A stretch of 64,000 bases of DNA from Branchipolynoe longqiensis (lineage: Eukaryota; Annelida; Polychaeta; Phyllodocida; Polynoidae). Made by a program: the position numbers and the translations under genes. Each line of letters starts with the position of its first letter. Position 1 is the first letter of the stretch. Positions 1 through 10,184 of the stretch are shown here, piece by piece. The stretch is taken from positions 48,243,015 through 48,307,014 of the forward strand of contig CM059189.1 in assembly GCA_030323885.1 (NCBI GenBank). Reading direction: 5' to 3'. The notes beneath the pieces are model-generated. The model saw nothing but the letters and a program-made list of their open reading frames with translations. It made no database searches and was not told the DNA's origin.

Positions 1-40
1 ACGAGGCCTGTGCTCTACCGATTCGGCCACTGCACCCGGT
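1..40 (-). mobile_element. SINE-A head, cut by window edge
   Basis: The reverse complement carries the tRNA-like box A region (GTGGCCGAATCGGTAGAG) also seen at 4426 and 41780. The rest of the copy lies outside the window. Confidence 0.6.
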
Positions 41-138
41 AAGGTGCATCAGTGCTTCCAAAGGCACATGTAGAGAGAGAGAGAAGAGAGTAAGGCATTT
101 ATTGCAGGAATTACGATGGTATGCATTTACTATTATAC

Positions 139-258
139 CGCACTCACACTACTACTTGCGACTGCTTGCGACCGCTCGCAACCACAAAAAAAGTTTGGTG
201 ACAAAGAGTTCACAAAATGGTTACAAGTGGTCACAAAGTGGTCACAAAATGGTATTCA
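139..258 (+). mobile_element. MITE fragment related to the 62.6 kb cluster
   Basis: A CTCACACTACTACTTGCGAC start is followed by CGCTCGCAACCAC and repeated GTCACAAA words. The same order (CACACTACG, CGCTTGCAACCACC, AGTCACAAGG) opens the element at 62596. No right end is visible. Confidence 0.4.
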
Positions 259-263
259 GGCTA

Positions 264-425
264 AGCAGACTGACTGTGACTGAGTGGGATATTATAAGGT
301 CAAGGCGGCCTTGTCTCCAGTGGGCTGGCACTATAAAGTCGCCAGGAGTGCACACTGTCACAAGCCGGTGGCGGTCCTGATATGACCTTAGATTTTGCGA
401 GGACATAAAACTCCCAACAACCAAC
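264..425 (+). mobile_element. SINE-A, 5'-truncated
   Basis: Contains the SINE-A body words (TGTGACTGAGTGGGATAT, CACTATAAAGTCGCCA, CCTGATATGACCTTAGAT) and the tail GGACATAAAACTCCCAACAA. The tRNA-like head is absent. A 70-bp stretch from about 405 to 477 recurs at about 1329-1402. Confidence 0.75.
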
Positions 426-723
426 ATGCGAGTGAGTGTGATGCGTGTCACACAGAGATCAACTAGTAATAATCATCATCACCTCAACCCTGTCACACTA
501 AAAGTGCACCGACACCACAAAATGCCAGATGCCAGACGGGTGTCCTATTACAGAGAGACCAAAATGTACTCTAACCACAATAACCCCTTCCACTGCTGTG
601 ACAGTCTCTGCATACAGTCTGACAACCAAACAAAACTCACACATTAGTCACTTCTTTTCTCCCTTCCACTTTAGGTTATATCTATTTTTTCTGCATTGGA
701 TGTCGTGCTTCCATGAAGGCTCA
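426..723. other. No gene seen
   Basis: Short open frames only, without recognisable domains. A CCCTGTCACACTA word at 487 resembles the termini of the MITE group described elsewhere in this window, but I find no matching right end. Confidence 0.4.
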
Positions 724-1303
724 GTCACACCTTACCGGATTGCGGTACCGGATAGAAAACGGACACTGTTCAGTGAAATATGGTAATGTACGGTTTATAT
801 ACGGTATGCATCCAGCATGTCTGTTCTCTGTCCGGTGGTGTCCGGTGTGTACGGTGGCAAGTTTTGAACCTGCACAAAACTTGTACTGTACACCACCAGA
901 CTGATGTGTATGGTTGGTGTCCTGTTTAAGTCCGTTTAGTCTGTTTTGTCCGTTTCATGTCCGGTACCCATCCGTTAAGTCTCCGGTTTGCTTCCTGCAG
1001 AGTCCATTGACGGTTTTGCAGGAATTTGGTCACTATATGTTTTCGGCACATCCGTGATCAGTCCGGCATGTGTCAGGTTGATGTTTGGTCCGTCCGTTAG
1101 ACATTCAGTTCTCGTCCGGTTATCGTCCGGTTATCGTCCAGTGTCTATTCGTTAATGTACGTTCCTTGTCCGTTTAGCATCTGTTTCGTCCGGCAGCCTT
1201 TGCAACATTTTGACACATTTCAGTACATTTTGATACCGGACACCAATGGACTAGAAAATTCTTTGTCCAGTTGTGTCCGGTACTCAATCCGGTAAGGTGT
1301 GAC
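724..1303. mobile_element. MITE-1, TIR element with TCCGGT-rich interior
   Basis: The left end GTCACACCTTACCGGATTG is repeated inverted at 1285-1303. The interior has no coding capacity and is filled with variants of TCCGGT, TCCGTT and GTCCGTTTAG. A clean target-site duplication is not visible. Classification as a MITE rests on TIRs, size (580 bp) and likeness to MITE-2 and MITE-3. Confidence 0.65.
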
Positions 1304-1439
1304 ATGCACTTGACACACGTAACGCACAGGGCATAAAACTCCAGCAACCAACATGTTAGTGAGTGTAATGGATGCCAGACAGAGATCAAATAGTAATACT
1401 CACACTTTTCAAGCATCTTTTAACAGCTGGTTAAAAACT

Positions 1440-1774
1440 CCGGAGCTGGTGGCCGAATTTTAGAGCACATGCTTCCCGTGTGGGAGATCGGGGTTCGATT
1501 CCTGGGCGAGTCTAACCAATGACTTATAAAATTGATACTTGTCACTTCCTAGCCTGGCGCTTGGCATTAATATGACAGGGCAAGGACTGATTAGCACAGT
1601 ATCAGGATAATGTGACTGTGTTCGATATTGGGTCATGGTGCTGGCGGCCTGTCCCCCCAGTGGGGCAGCACTATAAAAGTCACCATGAGTGCGCACTGTT
1701 ACAAGCCGGTACCCATCCTGATATGACCTTAGATGTTGCCAGGATGTAAAACTCCAACAACAAACCAACCAAGC
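1440..1774 (+). mobile_element. SINE-A, near full length
   Basis: The tRNA-like head is GGTGGCCGAATTTTAGAGC with box B GGTTCGATTCC. The body runs through GATACTTGTCACTTCCTAGC and GATATGACCTTAGATGTTGC, and the tail is GGATGTAAAACTCCAACAAC. The box B variant argues for an old copy. Confidence 0.85.
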
Positions 1775-1880
1775 TAGTGGGGAAGGACTAAAAAGTCGCC
1801 ATGAGTGTGCAAAGTCACAAGTTCTGATATGACCTTACATGTTGCCAGGATGTAAAACCCCAACAACCAACCAACCATAT
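1775..1880 (+). mobile_element. SINE-A 3' fragment
   Basis: Second copy of the last 100 bp of SINE-A directly behind the preceding one, with tail GGATGTAAAACCCCAACAAC. Confidence 0.7.
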
Positions 1881-2189
1881 ATAAATAAATACATATATAA
1901 GTATAAAAACTCCAACAAACAAAAACTCACCATGAATGGTGCTGCAATCGTCCTTAATGGGGGTCATGGGAAAGTGGACTGGGTGAAGTGTTTGTAAAAC
2001 ATACAGTCGGCGAGTGGTTACTAGGGCGCGCCCGGGGTGACCCTCTGATCCGTCCCGGGGCCGGTCATAAAAGGCGCGTGAATCTGGCGTCTCATCTCGC
2101 CCAGCTGACACGCCGCGACCCCTCACCCCTTACCCGGCATGTCGCAATGCCTAAGGGACGTCTTGGCAGTCTGAGGCAGCCACACCCAC
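1881..2189. other. No gene seen
   Basis: AT-rich start, then a GC-rich stretch (GGGCGCGCCCGGGGTGACC). A long frame crossing it continues into the pyrimidine tract and is low-complexity, so I do not call a gene. Confidence 0.4.
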
Positions 2190-2562
2190 ATTCGCTCCAC
2201 CCATTCCGCATCCCCATCCCCTGCCACCCCCACCCTCCCTCCCCCTCCCTCCTCCTCCCTCACTCCTTCCCCCTCTCTCCCCCACCATCCCTCTCCCTCC
2301 CTACCCCTTCCCTTCCCCTCTCCCTCTCCCTTCCCCTCCCTCCCTATCCCTCCCTCTCCCTTCTCCTCCCTCCATCCCTCCACCTTCCTCTCCCCATCCC
2401 TCCCTCCGTTCCCCTACCTCCCCCTCCCTCCCCCTCCCTTCCCTCCCTCCCCATCCTCCCCGTCCCCCCCGTCCCCCCTCCCTCCCCCTTCTCACCCCCC
2501 TCCTCACCCTCCCTCCTTCTCCCTCCTTCCCCCTCCTCCCTCCCCGTCCCCCGCCACCTCTC
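2190..2562. repeat. Polypyrimidine (CCCTCCCT)n tract
   Basis: Almost pure C and T on the + strand with CCCTCCCTCC runs. Its translations are serine, proline and leucine or glycine, glutamate and arginine repeats and are not taken as genes. Confidence 0.95.
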
Positions 2563-2639
2563 TCTTACCAGCACCGGAACTCCTCCACTCACACAACTCA
2601 ACTCTAGGTCACTCACTCACTCGGGTCCTATTAGTTGCA

Positions 2640-2770
2640 CCACTTATCTACCCATCTATCTACCTGTGTGTGTTTCTCTCCACCGAGTTGTCTATCTATC
2701 TATCTATCTATTTATCTATCTATCTATCGATCTATCTATCTATCTATATATCTGTCTATCTACATATCGG
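2640..2770. repeat. (TATC)n microsatellite
   Basis: Runs of TATCTATCTATC with point variants. Confidence 0.95.
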
Positions 2771-2849
2771 GTATGCAGGTATTGCAATACCTCAGGGAGT
2801 TGTAAACCACTGCCTTGTGGTACAGGTTGTTGACAGAACCGAAGGCTAA

Positions 2850-3530
2850 TGGCCCTGTCACACTACGATGTAATGACGTCAGCGTAGGGAGAACGTGAAG
2901 AACGTTGAACTTCTCGGCGTATTATGCAAATTTGGGCACAAGTTGAACGTGGATGCAGCGTAGTGGACGAGAGCGTAACATCGGTAAAGCGTAGTGATAC
3001 CGTCATTCAACCAGAGAGGACAATGTCACTACGCTCACGGAACGTTATGAACGTTATTCCATCACCAGAAGAACGTTACGTGAAGTTAGCTACATCATGA
3101 GACGTTGAATGTACGTTGAATGCACGTGCTCCTGACGTTCTCCTGATGTTATCCTGACGTTCTCCTGACGTTCTCCTGACGTTCCCATTACGCCACGTGG
3201 CCATTTGCACTCGGTTTAATGTGGGTCAACGTAGTGGAATGTAGTTGAACGTAGTGAGCAGCGTTGGAATAACATCCGTTTAACGTCATTGACATTCACT
3301 GAACGTGAACAGAACATACGGCGAATGTAAACCCTTACGTTCGAGCTACGTCAAAAGTTTTGAACATGTCCAAAACCTTGACGTAACTCGACAAAACACG
3401 CCGTAATGTGACGTAGCTCGACGTCATTCTAACGTCATTCTGACGTCATCATGACGTAACCCAAGGTAATGACGAAAAATTACCACGTTAGGGTCACGTT
3501 GGCTCATTACGTCGTAGTGTGACAGGGGTA
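2850..3530. mobile_element. MITE-2, ACGTT-rich TIR element
   Basis: Left end TGGCCCTGTCACACTACG and inverted right end CGTAGTGTGACAGGGGTA; the TIR continues to about 28 bp. The flanking triplets are TAA on the left and TTA on the right, compatible with a 3-bp TWA target duplication that has changed by one base. The interior is a mesh of ACGTT, GACGTC, GAACGT and CTCCTGACGTT words with no ORF. Length 681 bp. Confidence 0.75.
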
Positions 3531-3535
3531 TTAGG

Positions 3536-3842
3536 GAGCAAACCCTGAACAGAAAACCATGCCACTGTGGCAGCATCAAGGGCGGTTGATGTATGGAACT
3601 CCCAAATCTCCCGACCAGCCACTGCAGGGACAAATAGTTTTGCACCTGTCTGGACATGTTCTTGCCAGTGTGAGACCTCTATTTGCTCCCCCAAGAGAGT
3701 GCCGCTGGTAACTTGCAAAAGCCAGCAGCACTTCAACACTTTTGCAGGCAGCTTTTATGAAATGTAAATAGAGAGTGGCAGTCAAGTAATGAAAGCAGTC
3801 TTTGTTGCATCGTGACTGACAGCTTGATGATGATGATGATCT
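3536..3842 (+). mobile_element. LINE-A 3' end
   Basis: Ends in a (TGA)n tail. The last 70 bp before the tail are the reverse complement of the first 70 bp of the minus-strand LINE-A copies at 13823 and 60250. Any reverse transcriptase reading is too decayed to translate. Confidence 0.65.
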
Positions 3843-3844
3843 AC

Positions 3845-4325
3845 ATATATGTGTATTTATCTATCTATCTATTTATCTATCTATCTATATATTTATCCAT
3901 CTATCTATCTATCTATCTATATGTCTAAAGCCACCCATATATCTATACATCTATACATCTATATATCCCTCTATCTATCTATCTATCTATCTATTTATCT
4001 ATCTATCTATCAATTTATCTATATACCCATCGATTTGTCTATCTCTCTATCTACCTATCTCTCTGTCTATCTATGTGTCTATTTATATGTCTATCTGTCT
4101 GTCTATCCATTTATCCATCGATCCATCTATCTATGTGTCTCTATATCTATATATATATATATATGTATAAATGAATATATATCTTGTTATCCATCTATAT
4201 ATATCTATGTGTCTTTATGTCTATATATATATATCTCTATATGCATATCGTTATCCATCTATCTACACCCCTATTTATCCATTTATCAATCAAACTATCA
4301 CTTTATCGATCTACATCCCTGTCTA
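3845..4325. repeat. (TATC)n microsatellite, degenerate
   Basis: ATCT and TATC repeats with TATG, TATA and CCATC variants for about 480 bp. The Tyr/Ile/Leu/Ser-rich open frame across it is a by-product. Confidence 0.95.
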
Positions 4326-4414
4326 GCTGCGTGCGTCTCTCGGTGTAGCTGCCTCCCCTCTTATTAAGTCTTATTCACTTAGAGCCCGACAGAAGGCCAC
4401 TTACATGGTGAACG

Positions 4415-4740
4415 GGACGCGGTGGCCGAATCGGTAGAGCGCGGACCTCACGTGTAGGAATTCGGGAGGTCGTCTCCCGGTCGAGTCAAAGCAATGACTT
4501 ATAAAATTGATATTTTTCGCTTCCTAGCTTGGCACTCCCGCATTAATAGGATAGGACAAGGACTTGTGTCTCAGTGTCAGGATAATGTGACTGAGTGGGA
4601 TATTGGGTCATGGTGCTAGCAGCCTGATTTCCCAGTGGTGAAGCACTAAAAAGTCACCATGAGTGTGCACTGTCACAAATTGGTACCCATCCCGATATGA
4701 CCTTAGATGTTGTCAGGATGTAAAACTCCAACAACCAATC
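4415..4740 (+). mobile_element. SINE-A, near full length
   Basis: Head GCGGTGGCCGAATCGGTAGA with a degraded box B (CCCGGTCGAGTC), body and tail GTAAAACTCCAACAACCAAT. The head belongs to a subtype (AATCGGTAGAGCGCGG) shared with 41768 and the copy at position 1. Confidence 0.85.
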
Positions 4741-4844
4741 TAAATGGTTCTGACCAGATGAGACCTGTTGCGTTCAAGTTAACAAATATGACATGCTGTC
4801 AACTTCCACGATTCTAGCTGTCACTTTAGTGGTTGAGTGGTTGT

Positions 4845-5165
4845 TGGAGTTTTACGGCATGGCAACATCTAAGTTCATATGAGGACAGGTAGCGACTTGT
4901 GGCAGTACGCATTCATGTCAACTTGATAGTGCTTCCCCACTGGGAGACCAGGCTGTCAGCACAATGACCTGATATCCCACTCAGTCGCATTATCCTGACA
5001 CTGAGCCAACCAGTTCGCGTTCTATCATATTAATGCCGAACGCCTGGCTAGAAAGCAACAAGTTTCAATTTTTAAATAATTGGTTTGACTCGAGTCCCAG
5101 GGTTCGAACCCGTGGGCTGGAATCCCACAATCTACCAAAACGGGAGATGGACGCTCAACTCATTA
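4845..5165 (-). mobile_element. SINE-A, near full length
   Basis: On the minus strand the order is head (GAGTTGAGCGTCCATCTCCC), box B GGTTCGAACCC variant, body, and tail GCCGTAAAACTCCAACAACC. Confidence 0.85.
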
Positions 5166-5225
5166 GTAGGCGGCTAATCACTTTAATGAACACTGTCACT
5201 GTAGTGTAAATAGTGACTTTAGCTT

Positions 5226-5276
5226 TTTGTTGTTGTTTTACGTACTAGCAACATCTAAGGTCATATGAGGACGGGA
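5226..5276 (-). mobile_element. SINE-A tail fragment
   Basis: Reverse complement reads ATATGACCTTAGATGTTGCT then GTAAAACAACAACAA. Confidence 0.65.
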
Positions 5277-5403
5277 TCACTTTAGTAGTAGCCAGTACGG
5301 TACAAGTAATGAGCTGTGTCCCTTCAATTTCTCTAGCTTTTACTAGTTTTAGCACAGTGCTAGTTCCACGATTGTGGCCTTGACACATAGTCACATTCGG
5401 AGT

Positions 5404-6268
5404 TGACCAGATGGGATGGCCGAATTATAGCCCCATCACACTATGATGTATCTCCCTGGCATGCCGCCAATGCGCAAAATCACTTTTAATTGTCGAGACT
5501 TGTCAAACTTTTCGGCGTCAGCGCAACGTATTGGTAGCGTGCGGCTGACGTTGTGCGAAAAAAAAAGAAGTTTGGCACGCCATCCTGATATGACCTTAGA
5601 TGTAGCTAGGACATAAAACAACAAGGCATCAGTTTGGCGCAATGAGCCTCACGCGCGGGTGGCGTGTGCCTACCATTCGCATAGCATTATTCCAGCACGT
5701 TTAACGTATCTCGACGCGCCCCTAACATCGCCATAATGTTGGCACCCGCGTGTTGTCGCACGTTGAAAGTTTTGTGCAAGCACAAAACTTCGCCGATTCC
5801 CTGACACGACCATTTTCGTATATCAACGTATACCAACACGCGCCTAATGCGCGCATAACGCTTCCAGACGTCTCCCGACATTTTGCCAAAAGTGACACAC
5901 GTCGGCGTGCGTTGGCGAGACGTCGTAATGTGACAGCACCATTAGTTGAGCGTCCATCTCCTGTTTTGGGAGATCGGGGGATCCAAACCCATGGGTTTGT
6001 GGGTTCAAATCCTAGTCGAGTCAAACCAAAGACTTAAAAATTGATACTTGTCCCTTCCTAGCCTGTTGCTTGGCATTATTAGGATAGGACAAAGACTGTT
6101 TGGCTCAGTGTCAGGATAATGTGACTGAGTGGGATATCAGGTCATGGTGCTGGTGGCCTGGTATCTCACTGAGGCAGCACTATAACATTGCCATGAGCGT
6201 GCACTGTCACAAGTCAGTACCCATCCTGATATGACCTTGGATGTTGCTAGGACGTAAAACAACAACAA
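5404..6268 (+). mobile_element. SINE-A split by MITE-3
   Basis: The head begins GACCAGATGGGATGGCCGAA and resumes after the MITE as GTTGAGCGTCCATCTCCTG, followed by body and AACAACAAACAAAC tail. Removing 5428-5941 and one TTA restores the usual SINE head spacing, so the SINE is older than MITE-3. Confidence 0.85.
5428..5941. mobile_element. MITE-3 inserted in a SINE, TTA duplication
   Basis: The element starts TAGCCCCATCACACTATG and ends, inverted, CATTACGACG-type through TGTGACAGCACCA. TTA lies at 5425-5427 and 5942-5944. The interrupted SINE gives the empty site. A 3-bp TTA or TAA duplication is a PIF/Harbinger hallmark, so a Harbinger-type transposase in trans is a reasonable inference. 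A SINE-A tail-like scrap sits inside at 5581-5626. Length 514 bp. Confidence 0.8.
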
Positions 6269-6331
6269 ACAAACAAAACACATTCGGAGTTTTCTCATTG
6301 GGGGTAGTTTTTGGTTTGACTCAGTCACGGA

Positions 6332-6682
6332 TTAAAACTGCATTGTCCGATGAAAGTACATTTTCAAAACGAAAAAACTGATCTAGATGTTATGGTATAT
6401 ATCGTCCTTAGATCGTGGCACACTTATTAAAACGCAATTCTGTACAGAAGGACGTGTTGTGGCCGTTTATTAGAACCTGTCACTGCTGAAGCCTGTGGTG
6501 TCAAAATTGTTATGTGCTTCCCAAAATCAATGTGAAATGTTTTCATTTAAAATATCTCCAAAGTTAACCATGTATGTCATGTTTTTATTTTTTTAAATTC
6601 CAAAATTAAGAAATAATGACAGAAAAGAATTCCTTCAAATTAAAGTCAAGTCGATTATAACCGTCAATCTAATATATGTATC
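6332..6682. mobile_element. MITE-R2 copy 1
   Basis: Starts TTAAAACTGCATTGTCCGAT and continues through the family interior (AAATCAATGTGAAATGTTTT, GTCGATTATAACCGTCAATC). Its right TIR is missing where copy 2 begins. Confidence 0.7.
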
Positions 6683-7358
6683 TTAAAGCTGCATATTCCG
6701 ATGAAAATATCAAATTATCAAAACCAAAACAATTATCTAGATTTGATTCTCCATATCTACTTTAGATACTGATCCACTTATTAAAACATTTACCGGCACA
6801 TGGAAGGGACTACTGAGTCAATTCGACCAGACGGGATAGCCGAATGAGGTAGAGCGTCCGTCTCCCATGCTGGTAGATCGTGGGGTTGTGGGTTCGAACC
6901 CTGGTCGAGTCAAACCAATGACTTAAAAATTGATAATTGTCGTTTCCTAGCCAGGCGCTTGGCAAGGACTGGTGTGCTCAGTGTCAGGATAATGTGACTG
7001 AGTGGGATACCAGGTCATGGTGCCAGCAGCCTGGTTTCCCAGTGGGACATCACTATAAAGTCACCTTGAGTGCGCACTGTCACAAGTCGGTGCCCGTCCT
7101 GATATGACCTTAGATGTTGCTAGGATGTAAAACAACAACAATTGAGTCAATTACCAGAACCTGTTACTGCAGAAGCCTATGGTGATAGAGTTTTGGCAAG
7201 CTTGCCAAAATTAATTTAGCATGTTTTCATTTCAAATATCTCAAAAGTTTGCGATTTAAAATAAAAGTTACTTCAAACTAAACTAAGGTAGATTATAATG
7301 AACAACCTAATATGTTTATCTCAGAAAATGAGAGAAACATCGGACTATGCAACTTTAA
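6683..7358. mobile_element. MITE-R2 copy 2, split by a SINE
   Basis: Left TIR TTAAAGCTGCATATTCCGAT, right TIR CATCGGACTATGCAACTTTA. A SINE-A with a 10-bp target duplication sits at 6824-7142. Without the SINE the copy is about 350 bp, the usual family length. Confidence 0.85.
6824..7142 (+). mobile_element. SINE-A, full length with target duplication
   Basis: Runs from CGACCAGACGGGATAGCCGA (box A), through GGTTCGAACCC (box B) to GGATGTAAAACAACAACAAT. It is flanked by TGAGTCAATT at 6814-6823 and 7143-7152. The duplication plus the A-rich tail show LINE-type retroposition. This is the best reference copy of the family in the window (about 319 bp). Confidence 0.93.
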
Positions 7359-7926
7359 CAAAAACTGCAGAAACTCAAAATCATTGGACTATGCACCTTC
7401 AAACCCACAACATTCTGCACAGGGTTGCTAGGTTGCTAGGACGTAAAACTCCAACAAACAATCCTGGACAGGAAGTAGTGGCTAGTAGGTTGCTACTGCC
7501 ATAACTCTGGCTGTGTCACGATGACAAAGCTGGAGTTATAGCGTACATACTGTGTTTTTCTTGTGATTACTAACCCTGAAGGTCCGTCCAGAATGGAAGG
7601 CTGCTCATAGGCATGACTAATATAGAACATCACCACAAGAAAGGGCAGCTTCTTATAGTCATATTGGGGCGGGTGGGAAAGAAAAAAAGGTGAGTGGAGA
7701 AAACAACTTTTTTTTTCATTTTCAAGACGCGCCTACCCTTGGTTCGACTCGGCCAAGGATAGATCCCGAGTCCTCGCATGTAAGAACCGGGCAGCTTACC
7801 CATTGGATAACCTCAACCCATTTAAAAAAGAGATGGAATGTGGAAGCCTGGCTGCAATTTACAAGCATACTGACTCCTCACCGTGACCTACATTTTGCAT
7901 GTCCCCTTCTGTACATACTCAAACTT
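7359..7926. other. Repeat scraps, no gene
   Basis: A partial second MITE-R2 right end (ATTGGACTATGCACCTTCAA) and a SINE-A tail scrap around 7424-7470 (TTGCTAGGACGTAAAACTCC). The rest is unassigned. Confidence 0.45.
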
Positions 7927-8276
7927 TTAAGTTGCATAGTCCGATGGTTTTGAGTTTCTACAATTTTCTGAGATAAATACATTAGGTTGATCGCTATTAT
8001 GTAACTTACTTTAGTTTGAAGTAACTTTTATTTTAAGTGGCTAACTTTTGAGATATTTGAAGTGCAACCATGCAAAATTAATTTTGGCAAACACGCCAAA
8101 GCTCTGACCCCCATAGGCTTCTGCAGTTACAGGTTCTATTCAATTCCCTCGGTATCTTCTGTCTGGTGACAAATGTTTAATAAGTGCACCAGTATCTAAG
8201 TTAGATATGTAGAAGCACACTTAGATAATTGTTTTGGTTTCGAAAATTTGATATTTTCATCGGACTATGCAGCTTT
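7927..8276. mobile_element. MITE-R2 copy 3
   Basis: Opposite orientation to copy 2: TTAAGTTGCATAGTCCGATG at the left and CATCGGACTATGCAGCTTTC at the right, interior conserved. Confidence 0.85.
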
Positions 8277-8277
8277 C

Positions 8278-8853
8278 AGTTAGCTGCATAGTCCGATGAA
8301 AATATAAAATTTTCAAAACTAAAACAATTATCTAAAACTGTGTACTCTGGTTGGGCTCTTAGTCTGCCCTTTTCCTTCCTCCCCCCCCCCCCTGCATCCC
8401 ATTTCTCTGACCACTACCTATCGGAAGCCAACTCCCGACCACGTGGGACCACTTTCAGTGGTGCCCATATAGTGCTGCAGATTTGCAGCCTTCAGCGCGC
8501 CAAAGCGACTGAAAACTCCCCCAAAACAAACAAAAATGAATTCTACACATCTATCTAACTTAGATATTTAGATACTGGTGCGCTTATCAAGCATTTGTTG
8601 TCACATAGAAGGGAATACAGAGGCAATTTAATAGAACCTGTTACTGCAGAAGACTGTGGTGTCAGAGTTTTGGTGTGCTGCCGAAACTAATTTGAAATGA
8701 TTGCGTTCCAAATTTCTCAAAAGTTAGCCATTTAAAATAAAAGGTACTGTAAACTAAAGTAAGGTAGACTATGACAATCAAATTAATATATATATATATA
8801 TTTATCTCAGAAAATTTACAAAAGCTCAAAACCATCGGACTATGCAACTTTAA
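8278..8853. mobile_element. MITE-R2 copy 4, split by SINE-C
   Basis: Left end TTAGCTGCATAGTCCGATGA, right end CATCGGACTATGCAACTTTA. It stands back to back with copy 3, so the two inner TIRs make a short palindrome around 8262-8297. Confidence 0.8.
8342..8540. mobile_element. SINE-C-like insert
   Basis: About 200 bp foreign to MITE-R2. Its right half (CTGCAGATTTGCAGCCTTCA to ACTGAAAACTCCCCCAAAAC) is the reverse complement of 56056-56140, so it is an interspersed repeat. The poly(C) run and AAAACAAACAAAAATG tail suggest a SINE. Family unknown. Confidence 0.5.
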
Positions 8854-9129
8854 TCTGCGACTAAATGTCACGAATTCACAACATTTAGCAGCGGCATACC
8901 ACACAATTCTCATGAAAACATTCGACATTCAGTGTGGGGAAAACCCCCATAATACATGTCAATTCAAATTTCCCTCGAATCGGTAGAATTGACTGAGACA
9001 GTGAAAGCAGACGACAATTATGTAAGTGGCGCTTTCTTGCACGCATGCGCTATGTTACAGCCACACGTTGCGCCACCTGTCGGACCTTCACTCTGCTGCG
9101 TGTGTACTTAGTGAGCCGCCACTCGACCT
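8854..9129. other. Nothing recognised
   Basis: Ordinary AT-balanced sequence, no domain-bearing frame. Confidence 0.4.
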
Positions 9130-9182
9130 TTTGATGACGTGTCACTGGTCACGTCACGTCACGTCCGTCATCACGTGACGCT
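9130..9182. promoter_or_regulatory. Cluster of CRE/E-box-like words
   Basis: ATGACGTGTCA, TCACGTCACGTCACGTC and ATCACGTGACG within 50 bp give several TGACGT half sites and a CACGTG E-box. No gene start is identified beside it, so function is conjecture. Confidence 0.25.
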
Positions 9183-9235
9183 AACATAAACCTAACCCAT
9201 CGATAACGAGGCTGATAGCGATCTCTGCTTCCCGG

Positions 9236-9662
9236 GCATACTGCACCTCCCACCCCTCCTCTCCCCTTCCCTTCTCCTCTGCTCCTCTCACGCCCCCCCT
9301 CCTCACCTCCACTCCCCATCTCCCCCTCTCATCCCCTCCCATCCCCACCCCTCCCCTCACATCCCCTCCTCTCCCATCCCGTCCACACCGTTCCCTTCCC
9401 CCCCCCCTCTCCTTCCCACCCCTCCCTCCTTCCCCTCCCTCACCTTCCCTCCCCTCCCCCCTCTCCCCTCCTCTCCCCTCCCCTCCCCCTCCCACCCCCC
9501 TCCCTTCCCCATCTCCTCACACCTCCTCTCCTCTCCCCTCCCCTCCCCTCCTCCCTTCTCCCCTCCCTCCACACCCTTGCCCCCTCCCTCCCCCCTCCTC
9601 TCCCTCCTCCCTTCCCACCCTCTCCGTCCTCCCCCCTTCTCCTCCACTCTCACTACCTCAAC
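9236..9662. repeat. Polypyrimidine (CCCCTCCT)n tract
   Basis: More than 400 bp of C and T on the + strand. Glycine, glutamate and arginine-rich minus-strand frames are artefacts. Confidence 0.95.
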
Positions 9663-9721
9663 ACCTCAAACACCCCTCCACACACACACCCATACCCCCT
9701 TCTCACACAACATACACACAC

Positions 9722-9980
9722 AACCAGAAAGGATGGCCGAATGAGTTGAGCGTCCGTCTCCCGTTTTGGTAGATCGTGGAATTCGAACCCATGGGTTCAA
9801 ACCTTGGTCGAGTCAAACCAATGACTTAAAAGATTATACTTGCCGCTTCCTAGCCAGGCCCTCAGTAGCATTACTTAGGATAGGGCAAGGACTGGTTTAC
9901 TCAGTGTCAGGATAATGTGACTGAGTGGGATATCAGGTCATGGTGCTGGTGGCATGGTCTCCCTGTGTGGCAGCACTATA
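9722..9980 (+). mobile_element. SINE-A, 3'-truncated
   Basis: Head CCAGAAAGGATGGCCGAATG, box B region, body as far as GTGTGGCAGCACTATAATAA. The tail third is missing. Confidence 0.85.
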
Positions 9981-10184
9981 ATAACCAAAAAAACCTTTAA
10001 AAAATAGCAGCAATTAAGTCGCCATTTTACTAACCAACCCTAAATGTATCCAGATAGATGTTCAGAACCGTGACTGCATTTTCTTCCTCAGGGAGTTCTA
10101 TGGATGCTGGTTAAGATTTGTTATAATAACAGATGCTTTCAGTTCAAGTTTCTTTGGAGGCGGGACGGGGCGGGGCACGGGGCA

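Noticed and set aside
1988..2833. 281-residue plus-strand ORF
   Set aside because: Runs through the CCCTCCCT tract and the TATC microsatellite; low-complexity by-product.
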